Shown here in pieces: positions 20,765 through 32,217 of a DNA stretch of 64,000 bases. A model generated the notes under the pieces. That model did not search any database. It was not told the DNA's origin and worked only from the letters and a program-made list of their open reading frames with translations. Every line of letters starts with the position of its first letter. Positions within the stretch are counted from its first letter, which is position 1. The DNA is from Bemisia tabaci. Lineage: Eukaryota; Arthropoda; Insecta; Hemiptera; Aleyrodidae. A program made the position numbers and the translations under genes. Location of the stretch: positions 28,798,477 through 28,862,476 of the forward strand of contig NC_092801.1 of the NCBI RefSeq assembly GCF_918797505.1, given 5' to 3'.

Positions 20765-23700
20765 TGATGACAGTCTGATGTATAATATTAGGTACAAGAA
20801 AAAGAGAATATTTACAGTTTTTATAAGCCACGCTCAGGGCTCAAATTGTAAATTTTCGTCGTTTATTTTGAAAAAAAAATTGAGCCACTCGGAGCTTTTT
20901 TCTTCGTGATATTGCAGAGTGGTTTCTCTTTTAAAAACTGAAATTTCTTACTGATCTAGAAAAATGTTGCTTCATGGGAAAGTGTACCCCATAAAATGCA
21001 ATTTCTGATACTAATTACAATATTTGCCCATGTAAAATTATAATGCCTCCATAAAAATGCGTCTATCGACTAAGTTTTTTATCTCGATTTTGATATCAAT
21101 GGATAAAGGAAACAAGAGACTCAACTGGTTTTGAGGACTTTACAACATTCTAGAGAAACTGCAAACTGCAAACTGTCTCATTGAAATGGGCCGGGAAAGA
21201 GAGGGAGGTCATAATGTTTATAGATCGTAAGTATCTTATACTTATGAGGGCGGTAAACCTTTATGTTCTTGAGATATCCATCAAAGGGACAAATTGTTGA
21301 AAAACTCAAGTACTAAAGAAAATAATAAAAAACAAGCAGTAAACTCCAACACAATGTGTTGATAAGGCGCGTCATTAACTCACACATATCAACCCCTTTA
21401 ATTTTCATTTACAGAGATTTCAAAATAGGCAAGTAGCACAACAAGAGAATTCATACGATCCAACTCTTCAACGACGCACTTTGACGAGACCGTGTATTGT
21501 GAATGTAGATAGCCATTCGAACGAGTTTAAGTTTTTTGATCTGCCTCCAGCAATATCTTATCAGATTCTTAAAGAAAAGTGCTACGGAATAATTTAAGCG
21601 AAGAAAGGAAAAATTCTGTCGAACTCCTGAAAGATACAGTCGATTTAAAAGTATTTTTGGGGCTAAAATATCCAAATCACCGGTACCTATTATAAATCCC
21701 GATATATTATTGAAAAGAAATTGACTCGATATAAATGCAATTGCATTAAATGTGTCTTGATTTTGTTATTTTAAACGTATTTCCATGCAAAGAAGTTCAA
21801 CCATGTCCATGCTTTATTCATTCATGAATTGAAAGTAAGCAATCTACATCCCGAAAATCTACCGATTTGCCGTGAAAAATTGCAGAAACTTGATATACCA
21901 GGTCGATACACTCACTCGTTGAATTTACCAACCAATTTCGTGGGTGCAAATAAATAAAAATCAATATGCTATAGTCATTTTGGGTGCATTTATTTTTCAT
22001 GAAACAATGATAATTTCAATCCCGAAAAACCATTAATTTTCCGTATAAAATCGAAAAAATCGAGATGTGTCGACTCCCTGATGTGAAAATTAGATTCTAC
22101 GTGTAAAAATACTTACACATGGATATGCTGAACAGAAACCATGTGTGGACACAGTTAGGATACATAGCCCCAGAATACTTTTAAAGCTCCTTTACTTTCC
22201 AGAATCTTGACGGAATTTTTTTTGGGCTTAAACGACTCAAGAGAAACTGTAGTTAAAAAATATATAGAATTTTCGATTTTGACACACAAAAAAAATGTTC
22301 GTTCAGGCACACCGTGTATTGTATGGAGTACTGCGCTGGTATTCAATCCTTGTCTTCAGATCAAAATTTTTACAAGGAAGCCCCTTGCAAGAGGCGAATT
22401 TTTTGTAATTTCTCCCAATTTTTTCTCCGTTATATAGTTGAATTGCTTGCCAAATTCTGAGGTCAATTATATTTAATTGTAATTTATACATTTCTTTTTT
22501 CCCCTTCATTTTATTTTTTGTATCGAGAAGTCGAGGTTTTGTCGATTTCTTCGGATTTCGATTACTGTAACTTCTCTTCTATTCGGCCGATTTTTATGAA
22601 TGAGACCTCTTTCAATTTGTCTTTGAACGGAGAGTAAGGAAAAAATTGCTAAGTACTCGCGAAACAATTTTTTCGAAAATTTGATGGATCCCAGCGTGAC
22701 GGTGAAATGGGTAATCGAGTGAAAGTAATTAGGTCTGACTGTGGCGAGGGCCGCGAGGGTCGCCTTTTGTTCTTCAGCTGGGAAGCGACGCGGCGAATCG
22801 AGCCAGGATCGGGACACTACCTGGGTTTTGTGCCTGCCTGTGCACTGTTTTAGCCTGATAGGGGAGTGAATTTCTGTATGGGCCACGGTTAGCACATGGT
22901 CTAATGAGTCTCGAGGCTCATCACAGATTGCACTTACGGGTATCTTGGTTGGCATTTGCTATCAGAGGAGGAGTACCAACTTTTGCAAAGCATAGCAGGG
23001 GTATGGAGATCTGTCAAAGCAACGTTTTAAACAAAACGAAGAAGTGAAATTCTCCTTCATAGGGTGTCGACCTGATCAGCCATCCTCGAATCAGTTCGCT
23101 TGCTTCTGCTTATATATGCATATTTTAAATCAGCGCGTCGCATTCTTAGGCTTTTTTTAAAAAAACCAAGTAACGTAGACTCTTGGTATTCACTGCACAT
23201 AAACTAATGAGCCCCAGAATGAGAAACAACTTTAAATCATAATTATTGACGGATAAATAAACTTTTTACACGCTTTGGAAAATCTCAGAAGTTCGCGGTA
23301 GTCACTTTTCGGTAAGGAACCAAGGGACTCGGTTATTGTATCGAGCAGGGTTCGAAACGATCGCAAAGGCGGTATACTACGTATACGCGCCAAAAACGCA
23401 CGCAGGCGTACTTAAACACTTATTTAAAATTAAGGAAAAACCGTAAAATGATTCAATCAATCCATTTTTGAGAGCACAGTATTTTGCCAAATGTTTCTTG
23501 CAGATGTAAGTATAGGAGAGACAGTTAGTTGAAGTGAGATGGATGTAGGTGTAGGGCGCGGGGGCTGACAATAGAATCTTGGCCGTGAGAGGGTGTCACG
23601 GACCGCTAGGAGACGCGAAATATTCACTTGCTCTTTCTTTCAATCAGCCGTGCTGACGGGACTCAACCCTTCACTTTCGCTCATTTCCAAACTGAACGTC

Positions 23701-25100
23701 GTTGCCTTTTTCTTTCGAGTTCCAGTCACCATTCCTGCGCATGACTGTTGCTTGCCAATAAAATGGAGTAATTTGGCATCCTCTCTTCCTCATGTATATT
23801 TTCTGAATGATGGCAAAACTGATCAAACATAGCCATCCGATTTCCGCAAGGGGCGATTGATGATTACTCCAACCTATGCAAGTATGAGAATGTTGATGAT
23901 TGACCGTTGAGTGCCAAATTGTGCCCTATATTATGAAAAGAACAGGAATTTGGTGTATTGATTTTTACTGTTAACTTCCTGTTTTAATAAAAGAGGCTAT
24001 CCGAAAAATTGAGAGCAAGATTTAGTGAGAAGAATTATTCCGATGATTTAAGTTAAAAAATTACGTACCTCCAACCGCGACTTTGTAAATCTCTTCTCGC
24101 GTTTCATTTTATATGGGTAAAGGGACCAACTAAATTTATTTGACAGTTTCTGCAAATTTTCTCCTCTCATTCAAAAACACTACCCAAGAATTCAAAGACA
24201 GTATTATGATCAGTTTTCTGCTAAAAAATAATGAAACACTGTTTTTCACAAGATTTTGGACCGTTCCTTTCGAGGTACAAAAAAAAATTACGGCAAATTT
24301 TACCAGAAGTACGGTCAATTCTATCATGAGTCCACTTGATTTTTCATACAGTGATACTGAATGGTAAAGATATTCAAACATCTGGAAAAACTTACTATAC
24401 TTTCGGTGCATTCGGCTAGAGTCGCGGCATTTTTTACTACAGAAGCCAAGATGTATGTCATACCAAAAACTCCAACACTTTTCTAAACTAAGCTGTGTAA
24501 ATTTTAATTTTTACACTAAAATGTTTCTAAAAACAACGGAATTGACATTTGGTCTCCTCCTCCCTTTCTGTGGCCAGCTTTCCTTTTTCTGTAACATTGC
24601 TAAAGTCGACGTGACAGTGCGAAGGATTAAAAAAATTACAACTATCTAGTTATATATCCGTAAATTAAATACCTAGTTGCCTTCCTTGGTAGCTTTATAT
24701 CGGAAAACCTCTCAAGACGCCTTTGATTTGTTTCCAGCCTTATCTCAAGCTTGCTCACGGCTGTTGCCATTCCCAACCCTTTTTTGAAGCGTGGTGCTAA
24801 AAAAACGACCCTTTGCGGCTCGCGCCCTTTTATGCTGTTTTCTTCGTGCTGTGCTTTGCTCTGTAATGTCGAGTTATTTTTCCTGAGTTGGCGGGAATTG
24901 TTGCTTTACATATGTCTACGACGCAACGCTATGTTAGACCAGACTTGAGGGCCCTCCCTTTCTTAATACACGATCATAGAGTTCCCCCTGTTGCTCTCAA
25001 TAAGTTCGAAATTCATGGTATTATATTTTATAACTTAAATTCCTTAATAAAATTTAAAATCTTCTACCGACCATTGTTTTTCAACCAAGAAGCGATATGA
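20765..25100. other. Interior of the 9-kb element, no gene recognised
   Basis: Mostly AT-rich sequence with scattered frames under 100 codons. The longest, a 149-codon minus-strand frame at 22506-22955, is Arg- and Lys-rich with no motif I know. Weak direct repeats at 21810-21915 and 21987-22080 share TTCAATCCCGAAAA-like words. 24290-24380 (CACTTGATTTTTCATACAGT, GATACTGAATGGTAA) resembles the CACTGC element at 62079-62160. Confidence 0.4.
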
Positions 25101-25119
25101 GCTCGAATAAGTTTGAATT

Positions 25120-25670
25120 TTTATCTCGACTCTGCTATCTTCGCTGAAACTGTCGTGAGCCAAAACGTCCCATTCCATCGTGCGAATATGGGCCTTCTCA
25201 CTCGCAGAGCAAAATTTCGCCCGAGTCAAAAACGCCCGTTTTTCCGGTCTTTTCAACACTGGGCGAGCCGAGAAGGGCTGCGGCCTCAGGTCCGAACCAA
25301 AGGTAGACCTGCCGCCGCAGAGCCGCCAAGTCAAGGGTAGAATTGCCGCCGTCGCCGGCCACTGACCAGAGGGTTGGATTTTCTCAGGCAGGCGGCTTGC
25401 GCTTGCCGCGTCGTCGCCGCGAGGGTTTTCCCCTGGACCTCGAAACCGAACACTGTGAGACTGAGAAAGCCGCCGTGTTTGGCCCAACCGGGTTGGGCCA
25501 ACCCTCTCCGCGATCCGCGACGCGCCTTTGCACCAGCAGCCCCGTCACGTCGTCGCCGGTCGCTCGACTCATGGTTACATAAACAAAGGCGGGTCGGGCA
25601 CCGTTCCTGTCCAAAGCGCAGCGCCGCTCCTCGGACAGCGTAAAATCCAAAGGCACTACCCAGTAGCACT
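25120..25670. other. GC-rich, CpG-rich pocket with overlapping open frames
   Basis: Abruptly GC-rich next to AT-rich DNA. Several frames of 60-147 codons are open on both strands at once, as expected from GC-richness and not from a particular gene. The 147-codon minus-strand frame (25044-25487) has no domain I recognise. It could be a promoter and first exon carried by the element, or captured host sequence. It ends right at the right-hand TIR. Confidence 0.4.
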
Positions 25671-25678
25671 AAATAATA

Positions 25679-27173
25679 TTTTCACCATTTTTGAAATTAC
25701 CGCACGGGTGTCTACAAGAACCGTTCCCACTTGTGCTACCCTTGAAAATCGAAAAATTGGCTGTGAGAGGTTGATCCGAAAAAATTTTAGCCTAGCTCAT
25801 CAACATTCGTCGAGGAGGCAGTGAGCACAATCGTAATAAGAAGAGAATAGAAGAGAGAGTACTCTCAACGAAGGAAACTTCCCTCGGATTGGGTCATTTT
25901 TATTTTTTTTGCTTAGTGACGTGACGTGAAAGAGGCCTGGTCCAGAGGGTCTGCAGTCTGCACTCCCTCCTCCTTGAAGGAAAATTTCTCCAAAGAAACA
26001 TAATTCTGCGTTATTATTTGGAAATCACCCCACCCCATGCAAAATATATGGCTAACGTGTTAAGTGCTTCATAAAGCGCACCATCGGCCAACAGGTGCAT
26101 CTCTTGGATAAGTTATTAAATAGATTTAACTTTTTCTTCAGTAGATTCGATCAATTGAACCGATTTTCACTAAATAATAACAGTAACGTAAAAAAAACGG
26201 AAAATGTTGAGGATTCTCATGTTGCACATTTCTATCGTAAAATCAATGCTGTGGTGACTTGATAAGCGGGAAAGTTCCCACGTCAAACGAAAACAACGCA
26301 AATGCTTCACTAAAGAGTCGCATTCGGTAATTATCGATGCGATCATTGAGTTCGGCGTGAAATTTAAAAGTTTTAACAAGAGAGCCATTACATGTCATTC
26401 GAAGCCGAAAATACATGTATAAGTCTGGGCAGTCAAATTAGACGCCGTAAAAATTAGAACATTTTTGGGCAAACATAGAATCAACGTCTAAATCTCGGCG
26501 AGGAGCTCCTGGATCCAGGCCTGGCTCACCGTGGCATTCTCCTCATTGTGTCGATGCCGGATCTTTACCTGTCAACGGTCCTCAAGTCTATTGGGAGCCC
26601 AAAATTTGCGGACCAATTTTTTTAACGTTTGTAAATTTTCCTTTTATTTCGACGGATTCAGATTCAGCTTGCAATCCTGATGAAAAATATGTATAGTTAA
26701 AAGTAAGTATAACTGTAAGTTATTGAATTACAAAACCCGCGCATTTCTTCCGTGCTCTTAAAATGCTTCGCATTGCATTTTTTCTATTTCTGGGTCGCAA
26801 ACTTATCAATATATCTACCCAAAAGTATACATATTTTTCATCAGGATTGCAAGCTGAATCCGAATCCGTTGAAATAAACGGACAATTTTCAAATATTAAA
26901 AAAATTGGTTCGCAAATTATTCGCCACCAGTAGATCATCAAGGGTCACGCCGCCAGGTAAGAACCCGGCGCGGATACAATGGAAAGGTATCCTCGACCCG
27001 TCGGTGGATTCGGACACACCTCAGAGGCACCTCGGACGCACCTCGAGAGCACCTCGAGTGCACCCCGAGTGCACTCGAAGCGCACCCACTCTCACACTAC
27101 ACACTTAGTGCGTTCGGAGTGCACTCGGAGTGCACTCCGAACGCACTAAGGGCATTTTATTTTTACTAGGGAG
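25679..27173 (-). repeat. Right 1.5-kb terminal inverted repeat
   Basis: Reverse complement of 18100-19595 with a handful of single-base differences. Contains the mirrored minisatellite (about 27010-27085), the palindrome at 27104-27150 and the GGGCATTTTATTTTTACTAG terminus. Such arm identity points to recent insertion, gene conversion between arms, or an assembly effect. Confidence 0.85.
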
Positions 27174-27447
27174 GGATGCCACTTTATTTGGGGACTCTAA
27201 AACTGAAAACACGGCAACCCTGCTAATGATTTTGCTCCCTATCTTTGTATCAAGAGTGTGACTTGATGTAGAGGTGGACTCTCAGGATAGCGTGGGATAT
27301 CCCCTCCATTTTGGCCTCAACTTGAGAGCTTTTTTTGAGCTTGGGAGTTAATTTCAGAGAGAACTAGTGACACCATCGTGCTTCTCGCGAACTTTTATAT
27401 AAGAATCAAGAGTCAAATCACGAATTCCTCACACATGCAACATCTCC
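27174..27447. mobile_element. Family G element, right half
   Basis: GGATGCCACTTTATTTGGGG through CTCACACATGCAACATCTCC, completing the copy begun at 17871. Flanking ATT at the right pairs with AAT at the left of the split element. Confidence 0.85.
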
Positions 27448-27915
27448 ATTGGGGTTTTCATGAAATTTATTTTTAGAGACACTCTTTAAAATTGAATTTG
27501 TGGCTAAATAAACATCAAAATTTGAGATTTTATTCAAAAAATGTATATCCGACCTCTTCTATTAGCTCGTTCCACTGTGCGTCGCGAGCTGGCTGAAGCT
27601 GCGCGCACCGAAAAAGCACAGCACGAAACCGGGCCAAATAAAGACATCGCAGAAGCGTGTATCTCGTCGGTGTTGCCGCGAGCAAAATCATCTAAATTCG
27701 CCTTAAAAACTGGATTTTCGGTGGTTAAAATGTCAACGCGGCTTTGCTGGGAGGGCGCCGAAAACGGGATCCAGAATAGGGGATTCATGAGACGCGAAGT
27801 CACGAAAGCAGCATTAAAGCGGGATGATTTGTTGAGACGGAGAAATACGGCGGGGCCAGGTCTCGCAGCGCCGACGGTGCAGAAACACACATGGATGCCA
27901 ACGAATTATTCGCCC
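27448..27915. other. Spacer with a family Y-like arm
   Basis: 27547-27600 (ATCCGACCTCTTCTATTAGC then TCGTTCCACTGTGCGTCGCG) resembles 50635-50675 and one arm of the Y fold-back at 54391-54640. A 145-codon plus-strand frame (27541-27978) begins in that repeat and ends in family E, so I do not consider it a gene. Confidence 0.4.
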
Positions 27916-28717
27916 CTGCTATGGAAGAACGCCTTATGGGCCTTGAGACGTTGCCAAATTTCCTTGAATAAATCTTGAATGGACCACTAGACAAGGTACG
28001 AATTTCAGCATTCTGATACATGTACCTTAGCCAAAATTTCACGCAAAACACGTTGCGCACAACAAAAATTACCGAAATCAACTCCTTACGAAGATATTTA
28101 CTAATTCTTGATGCGTGAATTCAAACCACCCGCTCATGAAAACTCAATATTCTACGTGATTCACATCGTGCGCTAAACGTTATCATGACAGTCTCTGCGA
28201 AATAAAATCTGGCAACCTCAATCTTGACGCTTTGGCTCAGCTGTAGCAAATTGCTTATAGTTTGAACAACACATGGTGGGAAATGAACATTGCTCGATTG
28301 AGAGCCTTGCTGAAACCATTGTAGTGCGCGATTTGACTCACGTAGAGCTTTGAGTTTCTTGTGAGCGGGCAGTTCAAATTCCTTGTAACCAATGTGGAAT
28401 AAAAACGTTAATATCTTCGTTGGGAGTTAGTTTCAGTAATTTTTGTTGCGCGAATCGTGTTCTACGTGAAACTCTGGTCAAGAAACGTGTAGCAGAATGA
28501 GTAAGTTCGTACCTTGTCAAGTGGCCCGCATTTTCGGGGAAATTTATAAAGGTTTCTTTTCCGATTTTCGAGAGGATTTTCTTCGTCATTTGAACTGAGA
28601 GGTCTGAAAATGTCATGGAAAAATATTCATAACTTTAATCCAAGATGAAGTTTTTTTAAAATGAAATTTGGCAACATTCGGATGTTCATTCGGCGTTTTT
28701 CCTCAACGCAGCAGCAT
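27916..28717. mobile_element. Family E element split by an R element
   Basis: The left end GCTATGGAAGAACGCCTTAT runs to 27980. The right end resumes after 28527, with GTTCATTCGGCGTTTTTCCT. The insert is the R fold-back at 27981-28527. Confidence 0.75.
27981..28527. mobile_element. Family R fold-back element
   Basis: GGACCACTAGACAAGGTACG pairs with CGTACCTTGTCAAGTGGCCC. The arms extend about 120 bp and share AACAAAAATTACCGAAATCA-like sequence. 547 bp, no coding capacity. A truncated second copy lies at 31082-31165. Confidence 0.8.
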
Positions 28718-28822
28718 TATTCTCGTGAAAGTTGGGCTAATAAGGGCCCCTATCGAAGTCGTTATTCTTTTATCCGGATTAAGGTGATTCGATGGCGGGA
28801 AGATTATAAGCCAGGACGACTC

Positions 28823-28986
28823 GCGATATATCGCATGGATTAGCATCGCGTTTTTGGCTAACCGTTATTCTCTTTGAATTCTGATATCGCATTTATCGAA
28901 ATATCGATATATTGCGATATGTCGCATGGATTAGCTCCGAGTTTTTGGCTAACAGTTATTCTCTTTGAATTCTGAGATCGCATTTC
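28823..28986 (+). repeat. Tandem duplication, unit about 92 bp
   Basis: TCGCATGGATTAGC followed by TTTTTGGCTAAC and GTTATTCTCTTTGAATTCTG occurs twice, at 28830-28893 and 28922-28986. The linker is rich in CGATAT words. Confidence 0.8.
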
Positions 28987-28989
28987 TGT

Positions 28990-29425
28990 CGTTGCCTAGA
29001 AGAAAGAATTGCCTACAAAGTTTGAAGAACAAATTGAGCGTAATAAAGGCGAGGTCTTGCTAGAGGGATAATAATACATTCAAACGCAATTTTGATATCA
29101 ATATTGAATTCGAGATTTTTTTCTCCGAAAAAAGAGGAAACTCTGCCACTGTAACGACATACGATTAATCACATCGAAGAAGAATCGAAAAAGAGTATAC
29201 ATTTTAGACATTTATGATGTGCCAAACGAGATTTTTGAGCCGTATCTCGTAAGCTACGTGTGTTAATTTTGCTGTATTCCTTTCTCATTTGTAAAAGATT
29301 CATTTAATGTAGGAATATTGCGTTTAAATTGATGGTCTTACTTTTGAATTTCAACCGAAGTTTCAAATCTGAGCCACGTGCAATTAAATTATTTCCCAGC
29401 CGTTTATCGATGGCAAGACTGCAGA
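28990..29425. other. Spacer, nothing recognised
   Basis: AT-rich single-copy sequence without inverted repeats or convincing frames. Confidence 0.35.
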
Positions 29426-29427
29426 AA

Positions 29428-29640
29428 TACGTATCTTGGTTTGCAGTGTAGTAGACTTTTTGTCATACTTTATTTTCTATATGGAAAACTGCTGCACGCC
29501 ATTTTTTGAAAATTTAAAGGAGCTCTCTGGGAAAATTTCAAGCCATGATGCGGGTTTGGTCTTCCTGCAAGAAAAATAAAACAGTAGCGAATTTTTCGAA
29601 ACACTGCTACCGAGATACGCATTTTTTGCAGTTTCGCCGT
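29428..29640 (+). mobile_element. Family B repeat
   Basis: AAATACGTATCTTGGTTTGC at the left and AACACTGCTACCGAGATACG at the right, roughly inverted, with the ATACTTTATTTTCT arm. Confidence 0.55.
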
Positions 29641-29687
29641 CGCGTTGATACGTAGAAGTGGACTCACGAATGGCGCGGGATGTTGCC

Positions 29688-29997
29688 TATATATTTTTGT
29701 CACGGACATTAACGGACATAAAATATGCGAGGTAACTTGAAATACAGCAGTTCACAGGTTTACATGCCTTACTTGGCAGAGCAGTTTACATGAGTTAGGT
29801 TCCAACCTAAGAATACAACTATATCAACTTCGGTGTGTTGCACAGTATCACACGAAAATGAAGGCGTTTTATTTTGGTCCGACTGTGACCTGCGGAGATT
29901 AGAGTCTGTGTATTGGCAGCGAGTGCAGTTCGCGGTGCATTCGTCGAATTCGAAATGATGAGTGATTTTCACATCAATGGCCAAAGTGTGAAACCAT
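29688..29997 (+). repeat. Family M unit, copy 1
   Basis: About 310 bp starting TTTTTGTCACGGACATTAAC and ending ATCAATGGCCAAAGTGTGAA. It contains a reversed C motif (CTATATCAACTTCGGTGTGT then TGAAGGCGTTTTA). A second direct copy is at 30298-30606 and a reversed one at 35333-35660. Confidence 0.8.
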
Positions 29998-29999
29998 TC

Positions 30000-30112
30000 A
30001 TCTCCGTTTGCGACGTTGCAGATTTCCTGTCATTCTTTATTTTCTTTTGGAATCAAGTTAGCATAATATTTTGGAAACTTTCTTAATTTTTCTTCTCCAT
30101 CAGCAGACTATT
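30000..30112 (-). mobile_element. Family B fragment between M units
   Basis: ATCTCCGTTTGCGACGTTGC and ATTCTTTATTTTCTTTTGG are the reversed B right arm. It follows M copy 1 as B does in the reversed M copy at 35 kb, so B and M move or duplicate together. Confidence 0.6.
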
Positions 30113-30297
30113 CGGAATAAGTGGACTACATTTTGCAATTCGACTGACTTTTCGAGTTTCCTGTCTAAAAATACCGCTCGGAACACAACAGATACGCTCA
30201 AAAACTATGAAAGTTTCAAGATCAGGTTTTCCTTCAAGTGAGCCTATCTCCTTGGTCCCATTAATAATGGTAATTCTTTTTTTAAATCAATTAATGC

Positions 30298-30606
30298 TTA
30301 TATTTTTGTCACGGACATTAACGGACATACAATATGCGAGGTAACTTGAAATACATCAGTTCACAGGTTTACATGCCTTACTTGGAAGAGCAGTTTACAT
30401 GAGTTAGGTTCCAACCTAAGAATACAACTATATCAACTTCGGTGTGTTGCACAGTATCACGCGCAATTGAAGGCGTTTTATAAAGGTCCGACTGTGACCT
30501 ACGGAGACTAGAGTCTTTGGGTATTGACAGCGAGTGCAGTTTGCGGTGCATTCGTCGAATTCGAAATTATGAGTGATTTTCACATCAATGGCCAAAGTGT
30601 GAAACC
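30298..30606 (+). repeat. Family M unit, copy 2
   Basis: Near-identical to 29688-29997 (TTGTCACGGACATTAACGGA to CAAAGTGTGAAACC), with small differences such as CGCGCAATTGAAGG for CACGAAAATGAAGG. The 610-bp spacing suggests a local duplication. Confidence 0.8.
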
Positions 30607-31050
30607 GTTGCCGTTAGCAACTCGCGGAACAATTCACATCCTTGTAAAGAAATTTTTGTCTTTTGTACCTGATCACGTCAAGTTTTCGTGAAACCTGGTG
30701 GCGTCGGGCTGCGGCCTTTGCCGGTAGGATGGAAACCCGTTCTTACCGTGCAATTAAAGAACGATCTTGAGAACGTTTTTCGCGAATCGTTCGTTTGATA
30801 AAAGCGTGGCACGTGTCACCATTAGCAGGCGTCTTAACGCTTCCCCCTTTCGCGCACCGCGTGAGCCTCTGAGCTGGGGTCAACGGTAGGGTCGGAGGGT
30901 GTAACGTGGGTTAGGCTTTACTGTCACGAAAAAAAATCGCCTTCAATTGAATTTGATACGTCTCCAAGGACACGGAAGTTAACAGAGCTGTATGTAGAGT
31001 CTGAGATTGTCTGAGTAGATTATATTTTCAATTATTGAAAATGCCTTGAT
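30607..31050. other. Single-copy spacer, moderately GC-rich
   Basis: Contains GGTGGCGTCGGGCTGCGGCC and a clean CACGTG-bearing stretch (GTGGCACGTGTCACC at about 30807-30821, an inverted E-box-like word). No gene recognised. Confidence 0.35.
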
Positions 31051-31052
31051 TG

Positions 31053-31165
31053 AAAAAAAAAAAAAAAAAAAAACTATCTTTAATGGACCAACAGACAAGG
31101 TACTAATTTAAGTATTCTGAAACATTTTTCTTGACCAAAGTTGACGTTAGATAAAAGTTTCTATG
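31053..31165 (+). repeat. A21 run followed by an R-element end
   Basis: A 21-bp A run (31053-31073) precedes TGGACCAACAGACAAGGTAC, the left terminus of family R, running about 80 bp before similarity fades. The opposite terminus is missing. Confidence 0.6.
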
Positions 31166-31555
31166 CAATTTTACTTCAGAGCATAGTCTGTTACAGTAGA
31201 GTTTTGCATGCGTGATTAATTTTGACCTTAAACGATGCCTTTAACATTCCCGAGTCTACCCTCTAATCGAAAGTATGTTATCGGGTGAGGTTTAGAGTTG
31301 AATACTAATTTTTCCCCTATGATAATTACTGAGTGTTTCGCGCTGTATTTTACCGGTCTGATACTAACTGCGGAGTGCTGAATCAGGAATTTTGATGACT
31401 AAAGTTAAGAAAATGAAAAAAACAGGAAAATCAATAAGGAGAATTCTAAGAAATTATAAAAACTAGATTTCCAAAGAAAATATAAAGTATGATCGGAAGA
31501 GTGCAATGTCACAAATGGAGATACGGGGCTTCGCACTTTGGCCATAAAGACAAAA

Positions 31556-31716
31556 CAAGTGGCGTGAATTGCGATGTATCGATTGTTCTGCCATTTAAAC
31601 CTATGGTAATGAAGCGATTATTAAAGTGTTCATTGCGAACACCATGTTTATCGATCCTTTTCCATAGGTTTAAATGGCATAACAATCAAAAAATCGCAAA
31701 GCACGCCACGCCACTG
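31556..31716. mobile_element. Family L hAT-type MITE, copy 1
   Basis: Left CAAGTGGCGTGAATTGCGAT pairs with right ATCGCAAAGCACGCCACGCC then ACTG. The inner arms carry CCATTTAAACCTATGG and its complement. I see no clear 8-bp duplication, but the copy at 59347-59509 has one. Confidence 0.75.
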
Positions 31717-31719
31717 GTT

Positions 31720-32216
31720 CTTAAGTAAACTATAGGCTTGCCAAAGTCCCCTTACTCAAGATATCGGTCATCGATCATCACCAGGTGATGTTAATAAGTC
31801 ACTTCGAAAAACCTACTGTGCGGCGCAGTCGGTATACGAACTGTCTCTGCCGGCTCCTCACTTAAGACCTCGCCATTATTCGTTCCAGTCGGAGAGGAGA
31901 AAATTCGCGGTATCAATGCTCCGGTCTGAGGCACTTCTGCATGGCCCCTACCCCCTCGCCCCATCGGCACTCTCGAAGTGTCCCGTTGAGCAGGATGTAA
32001 TGAGTTCACGTGTGCGATAATTGTCTGGAAAGTTTTCACCGAGGTTCACACCTATTATAGCTTCTAAAGTCCGTGGAAAACAATAAGTTATTATTTCCCT
32101 CTTGATACCCATTTACTTTCTGCACTGATCCCTTCCCGGGTTGCCGAGATGCAATGAGTATTTTGTTTAATGTTCTACTCTTTTATGAAAGAGAAGCTCA
32201 GTGCCTATAAGCAAAA
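31720..32216. other. Spacer, nothing recognised
   Basis: Single-copy. A 79-codon minus-strand frame (31791-32039) has no domain. Confidence 0.35.
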
Positions 32217-32217
32217 T

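Larger units (their letters stand above)
18100..27173. mobile_element. 9.07-kb element with 1.5-kb terminal inverted repeats
   Basis: Ends CTCCCTAGTAAAAATAAAAT and its complement. The arms (18100-19595 and 25679-27173) match base for base apart from a handful of single-base differences. It interrupts a G element. Compared with the intact G copy (GACAGGGCTGCC near 38565), the flanks GACAGG and AGGGATGCC imply a 3-bp AGG duplication. Each end has a 47-bp palindrome and a short minisatellite. The interior holds E and D pieces and a GC-rich pocket, but no transposase or polymerase frame, so it looks non-autonomous or intron-split. I cannot assign a superfamily. CCCTAG recalls piggyBac, but there is no TTAA. 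Confidence 0.8.

Noticed and set aside
22506..22955. 149-codon minus-strand frame inside the 9-kb element
   Set aside because: No domain or motif that I recognise, and nothing else supports coding. The length alone is not enough in a 64-kb search of six frames.
25044..25669. 147- and 112-codon minus-strand frames in the GC-rich pocket
   Set aside because: Open in several frames on both strands at once, as expected from few AT-rich stop codons. No known domain.
18100..27173. piggyBac assignment from CCCTAG-like ends
   Set aside because: The flanks are AGG and not TTAA, and the empty site shows no TTAA target.
18100..27173. Assembly artefact as the full explanation of the inverted arms
   Set aside because: Kept as a possibility, but the arms differ at several bases, the ends coincide with a precise break in the G element, and the G element resumes correctly on the far side, all of which fit a real insertion.
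27541..27978. 145-codon plus-strand frame
   Set aside because: Starts in a Y-like repeat arm and ends inside a family E terminus, so the frame is a chance fusion of repeats.
28823..28986. CRISPR-like repeat pattern
   Set aside because: Only two copies of a long unit, no regular spacers, and the window is eukaryotic in character.
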